Part shown: positions 57,001 through 64,000 of the stretch, one piece after another
Numbering within the stretch: the first letter of the stretch is position 1
Layout of the letters: every line of letters starts with the position of its first letter
From: Dictyophora rubrovolvata
Lineage: Eukaryota; Basidiomycota; Agaricomycetes; Phallales; Phallaceae
Assembly: GCA_029959195.1 (NCBI GenBank)
Contig: CP114125.1
Coordinates: 620,001-684,000 of the forward strand
Length of the DNA stretch: 64,000 nucleotides
Direction: 5' to 3'
The notes under the pieces: generated by a model
Databases searched by the model: none
The model's input: the letters and a program-made list of their open reading frames with translations, nothing else
Told to the model about the DNA's origin: nothing
Program-made: the position numbers and the translations under genes

Positions 57001-57432
57001 GAAAGCGGGAGAATTGGATGAAGAGGCTTCGAGCTCTTCTGCAGATGTTGAAGAAAAGAAGGCACCAGATCCCTCGACAATACCAGTTGGAAGTTCCACT
57101 AAACCCCTGCATGCCCACTGTATGTCCTGATCCTCTTCTTCAAAGGTCCATTTCCGAGCGACGATGCCACCTGCTGACAAGACAACGCAGCAGCTATTCC
57201 ACGAAAGTTCTATATCCTGACTGAAGGCTTCGTCAGTCGTATGTCCTTGAGCGGGATATAAGAGAGTCTGTCGAAGTCGACGTGAGTTAGGCGGCCGGAT
57301 CACTCGTCGAATGGACTTCAACAAATCGGATTCTGACGTATGACCTTCTTCGTCTGCATATGCTCTTTTGAAATATTCAACAGCAGGACTGGGTCGTGGG
57401 CCCAGGAAGGGTATTATCAGTTCCTTGGTCAT
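51017..57432 (-). CDS. APC1: anaphase-promoting complex subunit 1, 2066 aa
   Basis: Five exons in phase: 57432-55793, 55738-54151, 54097-53883, 53826-52556 and 52503-51017. APC1 is the large scaffold of the APC/C ubiquitin ligase, which drives anaphase and exit from mitosis in the nucleus. Recognisable parts: N-terminal beta-propeller-like region; a long disordered Pro/Ser-rich loop (near 55.9-56.4 kb); the conserved stretch YALPVGRAMF-like LPVGRAMFTYGALPT; and the proteasome/cyclosome repeats in about residues 1,230-1,650, with AGFLFGLGLTGHL, LGLAVAHVGT, GMGLLYLGT, ALAFGMIMLGGG and MAIGMLFLGGGRYTLGT. Length is close to the usual 1,750-2,000 aa. No sign of decay. It stands head-on after the BIR-CK1 gene on the same strand, 207 bp apart. 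Confidence 0.9.
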
Positions 57433-57639
57433 GTATGTAGTTAAAGGATTGTGTCATTGTGAGGCTTGTGACGAACGTGACAACGCGTCGAAGGCACATG
57501 TCCAGATTTATTTCTTTCTACAAGAACTTGCGATGTCGACGAATATAGCTCCTTGATTCCCATGTGAACACCACTTTTATTACAACATCTTTATAACCAA
57601 AAAAAACAAAAGGCAAAACGACTCGTACACAACAAAAAA

Positions 57640-59920
57640 TTACCGTCCAACCCAATCATAAGGCATATCTGGGCTATGTCCCAATGCCCAAGCAAGCCGT
57701 TGAAACATGTACCTCATGCCTTCATAGTTAGGTTTAGCTTCGAAGCCAAGTGATTTCGCGTGTTGCAAAAAATGAGCAAATTCGGGTGGTAAACCTGCAC
57801 ATAGTGTCTCGACAGGGATAGTGCGTTTAGCATCTGCAATTGGCGTGTAGTCGTCATACCCATCCTTCATGCGCTGTACATCATTTAGGCCAGTATCGAA
57901 AGTCAATTAGCGTAGGAAGCTTACTATTGCCATCGGCCACGGAAGGCCTTTAAGGCAGTCAATGAAGACATAGCCTAGTGCTTCCATGTCATTTCGACGG
58001 CTTTGTTCTGAAACCATTTGAGGGAACGGCTACTAGCACATAAGGACAATGTTACCTTCACCATCATGGGCGCCCAAGCTAGCATAACGTGCGTTACCCC
58101 AAAATCCTAAGCCAGTTCGGAAGGGAATATGAGGGTACTTTGAAGTACGGAAGGATTTCGCCATTCCGAAGTCTATGAGATATATAGTCTTATCCCATAG
58201 CTCACGACCGATGAGAAAATTGTCGGGTTTTAGGTCTCTATTTGTTTGATACAGTCAGATCGAGCAATAGAAGAGGAGGGTTACTCGGACCTATGTATCA
58301 TGCCGTACGAATGCAAACTTTGTACTCGAGCAATCTACATAATTTAGTAAGCTCATTGCAACCTTGTCGTGGAAGAATTAGTACTTACCATTTGATCTGC
58401 CATCATAAGGACGGTCGGCAAGCTAAAATGGTCATTACATGCATCCAAAACACTTGAAAGGCTTCGCCCTAAGACGGGGAGTACCAATACATTATATTCA
58501 CGAGTCATGCCAAACCACTAGGCATATGGGATTAATGACGATCCTCAATAGAAAGCTCTTGCAAACCTTCATAACTGGAATGCCTGCCGCACCCCTCAAC
58601 TTCTCGTACATCTTTGCTTCGACTTGTAGCATAGGTATAGAAGTTGTACTTGGCTCGAGCTTTATGGCAACTTGTCTATTCGACACCAGATCGACACCAA
58701 GATAAACTTCACCGAAAGAGCCAGCACCTAATTTCTTAATGGTTTGGTAACTGCCAAAAATTTCGCCTATTTTACTACTCGGCTTTTTGCCAACTGCGGG
58801 TTGTGGAGCAAGGGCAAGGACTGGTTTATTAACATCTATGCCCTTAAGAGCCTGGCGAGCGTTCTTCTTCGGTGACGGAGGCAAAGGGATATCTTCTGGT
58901 TTGGTATCCAACTTCAAACTCGGCACCTTTTTGATGACACGGTGAGCTTCTGGCTCAGGCTTCTTCTCATTCTTCCCGACATCCTTAGTTTTCGCTTTAC
59001 CCCGTGTCTTAGGCTTCGTTTTCGGCTGTGGAGGTGGCTTCGCCGTCAAGTTCAAAGCTAAAATGAAGGCGCATTCCCGGCTCGCGGGTCTCCGGGAATG
59101 CTCAACCCTAAAACTTCATTTGTTTGGCGTCAGATATGTTCACTCAGAGCACATACAGTGGATCATCGTTGACTTCCCAGCCCGATAGACTGGTGTCACA
59201 ATACATGCAGGTCGCTGTGTCGTCCCCAGGTGTCGTATCTGGGGTAAATACGAAACCAGCCTTGGCCATCTACGTAGCACATATACGCACACAAATTCAG
59301 TTCAACCATAAGCGAAGAAAAGAGGTACGAACGTTAGTTGCATTGCAACCATGCTCCGCTGACTGGTGCGGCCACCATTGTTCTGTTTTTCCTCCAAAGG
59401 TTTCAAATCGAGCTTTTTCTAATGCTTTTGAAGATGGAATCCTTGTCTTAGTTCGGAATTCGAAGCTAAATCAAAACGTGATGCGTGCTCCCGACTACTT
59501 AGTAAAGGATGAACACTTACTGCCCCTCTTCATCCTTCTCGAATTCCAATGCGCATCGAACTAATGCCCAAGGGCACTTTGGAGAAACCTTTAAATGTAT
59601 TTCATGAGGATTGTCTCCCGGTTCCCATTCTGCGTACTCTTCTTTGCATATGAAACAGGTAACGTTATCCTAATTGCACTCAATCCCCATTTCCCAGAAT
59701 CCCATGTGCTCATTAAACCACGCACCGGATACAGCGCATACGGGTCGTGATAGAAGCCCGCCTCTGCAAGACTTTCAGGGTATGCCAGATAAGCTCCAGT
59801 CACAGGATGAGGCCATTCTCTAGATCCTTGAATGCTTGATCGTCTGGAGTATTTCTTGACAGTCTTAAAGGACGCTATCCGGGCTCCTTCCGACTGCATG
59901 GGTAACCTTGCTTGCTGCAT
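57640..59920 (-). CDS. fusion protein: two BIR domains (BIR1/survivin type) plus casein kinase 1 domain, 600 aa
   Basis: Ten exons in phase: 59920-59726, 59669-59521, 59465-59333, 59269-59157, 59107-58567, 58517-58389, 58334-58291, 58237-58056, 58007-57925 and 57873-57640. BIR 1: RIASF, WPHP, LAEAGFYHDP, zinc ligands C70, C73, H90, C97. BIR 2: ARFETF, WWPH, MAKAGFVFTP, ligands C180, C183, H200, C209. A Lys/Pro-rich linker (about 216-310) leads to a CK1 kinase: GAGSFG (324-329), Lys346, HRDLKPDN (Asp436), DFG (457-459) and EQSRRNDMEALGY. Exon 5 codes the end of BIR 2, the linker and the kinase N-lobe without a break, and has no in-frame ATG before the kinase. In yeast and animals BIR1/survivin sits in the chromosomal passenger complex with Aurora B. 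I recall no such protein joined to CK1. Confidence 0.88.
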
Positions 59921-60299
59921 AAGGGCCGAGTGCGATGTCTGACCTTGTAAGATCTAGGTGGGAGTCTGAAAAGACACGGAAGGCCAGGACTGAGGATTTG
60001 CTGAGGACTGAGGACAGTGAACCGTGACACGAGTAAAGTTGTAGATCACATGGAAAACACGTGAGCTGTTACGTAAACGCAGACACACTCGTAAGCGCGC
60101 ATGCCATCAACCTCTGCTCTTCTTCAGTTTCTTCGGATTTCGAGAATATACCTATGTTCGCTTTTCGATTCTCAGAATCTTGCGTATTGGAAAAATGAAG
60201 TTTTATGAGCACCAGCCAGCTACTAGTGCTGTATTCTATACATGGGCAGATTAGGATTAGTGCAACGAGCTAAGTTATGTATGCCGCAGCGTCCCGCTT
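59921..60299. other. intergenic region upstream of the BIR-CK1 gene
   Basis: Presumed promoter of the BIR-CK1 gene and 3' flank of the carrier gene. No distinct motif is seen. Confidence 0.4.
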
Positions 60300-61636
60300 C
60301 TAATGAGATCCAAACCTCGCATTGAGACTATCATAAATAAGGAATATAAGGGCGTTGCTTGGTGCCGCACGTGCAACAGTAAGTCCACACCCAGCATAAA
60401 AGCCTCGTATGCCCTCCTTGCGCCACATTTTAACCGCCATCCCAGCAATACCTGTTCCTCTTCCTCCATTAGTGGAACCTCGAAGCTCTTCTTCAGTTTG
60501 TACAGCGCTCTTCACCGAGTCGGCTGGGAAAAGCACGAAATTGAACATCACCCCAGCGCACGCGCCTGCAAAGGCCAGTTCGTACCATTTCAAGTCCTTT
60601 TTGCTCAGTTCATTTCTCGATATACCTTCCTTTTGCGCAAGTCGATCGAGCAGAAGCGAGGATACGAATTCGTTTGTTCCGAACCACGCAGCGCCTCCAC
60701 CCGTTTCGCGGACAAGCGTCCCTGTTTGACCAAGCCATAGTCCCTTTAATCCATGCTGGGCTACTGTACGACGAATTATGGTCCATGGCCCGTCTAAAGA
60801 TTTGAAAGAGACTTGGTTATGATTTGAAGATTGTGAAGAGACGGGATGGGGAAGTGTGGCTGCTGTGGCGGAAGCATGTATCAAGGCTTGCACTCTTGCA
60901 CGACGTTGAGCTTCGGATAGAGCGGGAGTTGCGGGCTGCGCGAGTGCTTGGACCTGCATCTTACATTTAACCAGTTCAATCGGCGTTCTTGATTAATTAA
61001 TAATAATTAATTAGAGCCCTGCTATGACGCGCCACTTGTACGATTAAACTTACAGTAAAAAGCTGGCAACACCACCGGCTCCGGCCGCTGCCAACATAAG
61101 TTGCTTCAAAGACAACGGTGCATTATACTCGAGACCGTTCCACGTTCGAATGGCATTTTGGAGTTGATTATATGTTAAAAACAAAGACGCGTTTTCAGCC
61201 ATTGCGCCCACTATCGGCGCTGGGAGACCCTATGATAACAACGAAGCTCTAACTTGTTAGAAGAGGTCAAACCACGTGCTAGCTTACTCGGTATAACCCT
61301 CTTATGCCCTCGTGGACATATGTTTGTCTGAGACAATCAATCGGTCCCTTGAATCGAGCATGCTGGTCCAATACTTGGGATTGCAGTCGAACCTTACAAA
61401 GGTCGAAAGGATGTTCAAATATTTTTGATATTATTCCGGCTGTCTACAACGAAATCAGCTACTATTTCAAATAAAGAATTTTCAAGAAAACATGGGAGTG
61501 TCTCATAGCTGCGGGTACACCTTACGAAGCTTAAAATCAAGTCACTCACACTTCCAAATGCAACATCTTTGAGACCTCGCCAAACTGGATTAGTAGGATT
61601 TGCTGATATAGGAGCTGCTGATAGAGCCTCGTCCAT
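60300..61636 (-). CDS. mitochondrial carrier, ornithine/basic amino acid type, 368 aa
   Basis: Four exons in phase: 61636-61550, 61443-61288, 61229-61054 and 60987-60300. All three Px(D/E)xx(K/R) signatures of SLC25 carriers are present: HPFDLCKVRLQ (about 40-50), TPIELVKCKMQ (about 141-151) and FPADSVKSAVQ near residue 305. Each is followed by its Gly-rich helix pair (GIRGLYRG, GLKGLWLGQ, GIRGFYAGCG). The RETGGGAAWFGTNEF and LPAPIVGAMAENASLFLTYN stretches resemble ORT1/ARG11-type ornithine carriers of the inner mitochondrial membrane. A Ser/His-rich insert lies after the second signature. Start chosen at MDEALSAAP, in line with the family's short N-terminus. Confidence 0.82.
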
Positions 61637-63143
61637 CAAAAAAAAAACGATAACGCTTTTGGTTCCAAAGAAAGAATGTGATGAGCACAATTGTTAGGTA
61701 TAGGCTGTTTGGTCCTGACCGGTGGTGATACTACTAGTAGTAGCTTAAAATGCTGCAGAGTCTAATAGCAATACAGGCGTAAATCTATAGGTGAGAAGTA
61801 CAACCTCAACGATTTTAGGGTTTCAATTACAAATGACCGCACTAACTGGTTGGAGTTCTAGAGCGCCCTCGGACCTTAGCTTCAGTTGACGAGGTTTTGG
61901 AAAAGCGAGCGGAGATGAAGATGAAGGAAAACAGCCAGACAAACAATTATGACGACCCTTGGACCTTAACCCTATCTATTGCATGGCAAACGCACCAGAG
62001 GTAGTCAAATGAAAGGGTAACTCAGGTACGGCCAGCTTTCAGTAAGCAAACCAACAGGCAGGAGTAATATCACCAAGGCTGCACCTGGCAAGCTCGGCAT
62101 CACCAGAAATGAACGTAAACAGGAATGCCGAGCAAATTTTCCTAAGCGCCCATTCACTCGGGCAGTATCAATGCCATGTGGATAATACATACGGACTTAT
62201 GAAGAGATAATGTTTGGCTCATTTATTTAGATAGATTTTGCACTAATTACCGAAACAAGATCGCTATGTTAGACATTGAAAATGCTCCCACTTCATGAGC
62301 GGCGAAAAGATGAAGAAATAGGCCGGAATTAGAATAAAGTCTCATTACAGGAACATTTCGCCAATGGGAAGCATTGATATAATTGACGGGATAGCATTAG
62401 TGCTAAACAGGTAAAGCTATTCTGAATTTTACCTGGGAAGCAGAATCAGTAGCATTAAAATTGACTGGGTACGCCGAAACCAATGCTCCAAGTTCTTGTA
62501 GAGATAGGCAAAATGGTATTTCTTCATCTCATGCAAGGTATGTCGGGAGTTCCGTATGATGTAACGCATAACAGTCATATCTGATTGAAAGGAACAACGA
62601 AAACAGATCGGGAAAGAGAGAGGCACATAAAGAAGGCGAAATTGCCGTTAATGATATGCAAACCTTGTGAAGAGGATCGATAAAACAAAAAACAGTATGA
62701 GAGGCATGACAAGACGCAGACGACCCAGCAGAAGGTAGCGATGGACATCATGCATCAAGAAGTAAGAAAACAACCTTATCTGGAAGCAGCCCATCAATGT
62801 GGGACAAGAAGCAGTGAAGAGTGGATTCCAGAAACGTCTAGATGAGATTTCCGAGGAGAAATCATAGTACCGTCTTAGCAATCGGAAGTGGAGCACTGTA
62901 CTGAGATGAATAGTAAGAGGTGGCGTATACGGGAGAAGGGATCGAGCACAAAGAGCAGAATACGAAGCTCGACGAAGAAATAAGAAACCAGAAGATGGTC
63001 ATGAATATCACCCGGTACGTCTTAAGACTTCAGGATACTAGGAACCAAACAGCTTGGCAGACTTTGCAGCATGTCTCGGCCGATGAAACTGCTTCGAGTA
63101 GAATGATTTGAAAAAATTGCGCGGAGCATTCATTTTTGAGGAC
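61637..63143. other. 1.5 kb without a recognised gene
   Basis: Several short ORFs exist, including hydrophobic minus-strand ones near 62648-62896 and 62430-62626, but none shows a family motif, and splice-joining gave nothing convincing. Confidence 0.4.
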
Positions 63144-63925
63144 TCAAGAATAGACATTACTGAAAATCGCTACTGCGTCTGGATCGTCTGGATGAAGGTA
63201 CTCCCGTGATGAACCATCCTAACAAAAAAGCCCTTCAGGGAAAACGAGGATGAACGAATTTACGACAGACCTTAGTCAACACTACCAGCATCCTTTTCGA
63301 TACGTCTAAACAAGTACTCCAATATCGCCTCAAAAGCAGTCCGTTATTGTACAGTACATCATCAATATCCTTGCCGAGAATCACGTCTTCATTGCCAGGA
63401 CGATCGTTCAAAAATACTAATGTCATCAATTAGTTTATTTCATACGACCAAATGGTTTTTTGACTTCTGGTGGTGATAAATATTTTCGGGCGTGCGGGGC
63501 TTGAGACGTCGCCGTGGTCCTCCAGGCCGCCCTTGATTGGTTAATGTTCTCTTCATATCGCACTTAAAAAAAAAGATCCCGAGTTGGGGCTCAGTTGACT
63601 TTCCAGAACGGCCACCACGCCTAGAACCATAAGCAACACGGGCTAGCAGGATATACAAAAGGATTTTTTCGACATGGATCGCCTCCAGAAACGCAGACCA
63701 TTGCCGCATATTTCTAATATATGCCTCTTCGTCGCAATATTTTTTGATAACTTGGGGATTATATAGTCCCGGTGATACAGTCAGAAGCTGATGTACGTTG
63801 CAATTTTCTGAGACCTCTCCTCATTACGGATAAGCCAAACCAGAATTCTTGGATTATGTATAGACGTGCAACTGAGAAGTAATCGTACCAAATGAACCGA
63901 GCCGGCTCCGGAAGCCCTCAAACAT
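63144..63925 (-). CDS. unknown spliced protein, about 184 aa
   Basis: Five exons in phase: 63925-63866, 63787-63628, 63562-63449, 63416-63271 and 63218-63144. The product begins MFEGFRSRLGSFG and contains KYCDEEAYIRNMRQW, VRYEENINQSRAAW, KYLSPPEVKKPFGVFLNDRP, GNEDVILGKDIDDVLYNNGL and DGSSREYLHPDDPDAVAIF. The composition and the perfect phase at four introns argue for a real gene. I do not recognise the family. The first exon is the least certain part, and an upstream ATG at about 63970 would need another exon arrangement. Confidence 0.5.
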
Positions 63926-64000
63926 TAAAACGGTGTTGCTATGATCAGAACAAACTCAACCAGACCCATCGCTGCTTATCTTCCTTCAAGAGAATATCGT

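Noticed and set aside
57640-59055. A stand-alone casein kinase 1 gene beginning in the exon at 59107-58567
   Set aside because: The frame there has no ATG before the kinase glycine loop, and the same exon in the same frame codes the last zinc ligand of BIR 2; all upstream BIR exons join in phase.
62648-62896. Hydrophobic minus-strand ORF, possibly a membrane protein exon
   Set aside because: No splice-joined continuation and no recognised motif; could be chance.
1-64000. tRNA and rRNA genes
   Set aside because: I scanned for A- and B-box patterns and found no stretch that folds convincingly; a dedicated tRNA search could overturn this.

Overview
The window looks like nuclear DNA of a filamentous basidiomycete, most likely an Agaricomycete. 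The genes are cut by short (about 45-70 nt) GT..AG introns, the conserved genes read as fungal proteins, and the repeats are of kinds common in mushrooms: chromovirus Ty3/Gypsy, Copia, a LINE with its own RNase H, KDZ transposase and Mutator-like elements. I worked from the sequence alone; gene models were built by hand from splice signals, reading phase and family motifs.

Left end (1-11.8 kb). The 3' end of an acyl-CoA dehydrogenase-like gene is followed by a spliced gene of unknown function at 1660-2572. That gene and its flank are duplicated at 10.1-11.8 kb, where the copy is decayed and carries a solo LTR. Between the copies lies a decayed 5.8 kb LINE with probable 15-bp target duplications.

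Repeat island (11.8-36.8 kb). Three copies of a 2.2-2.3 kb LTR-like unit (TGT...ACA ends, 4-bp target duplications for two of them) each carry two consecutive ORFs, called A and B here. One copy sits in the gag region of a broken chromovirus (17375-33381) that carries an antisense gene and a Tf1-like self-priming site. A whole Copia element with apparently identical LTRs sits inside that same A/B unit. A decayed KDZ transposase with another solo LTR closes the island.

Right part (37.8-64 kb) is mostly host genes: two tail-to-tail paralogues with PD-(D/E)XK nuclease-like motifs; a decayed full-length copy of the ribosome-biogenesis gene NOL10/ENP2, split by a Mutator-like element with a 9-bp target duplication; a metallophosphoesterase relative that has lost most metal ligands; snurportin-1; a Ure2p-like glutathione transferase; APC1 (2066 aa); a 600-aa protein joining two BIR domains (BIR1/survivin type) to a casein kinase 1 domain; a mitochondrial ornithine-type carrier; and an unknown 184-aa protein.

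The two most unusual items are the BIR-CK1 fusion (57640-59920), where no in-frame ATG exists in the joining exon from which the kinase could start on its own, and the A/B ORF pair inside an LTR-like repeat, open in two copies that differ strongly in protein sequence.
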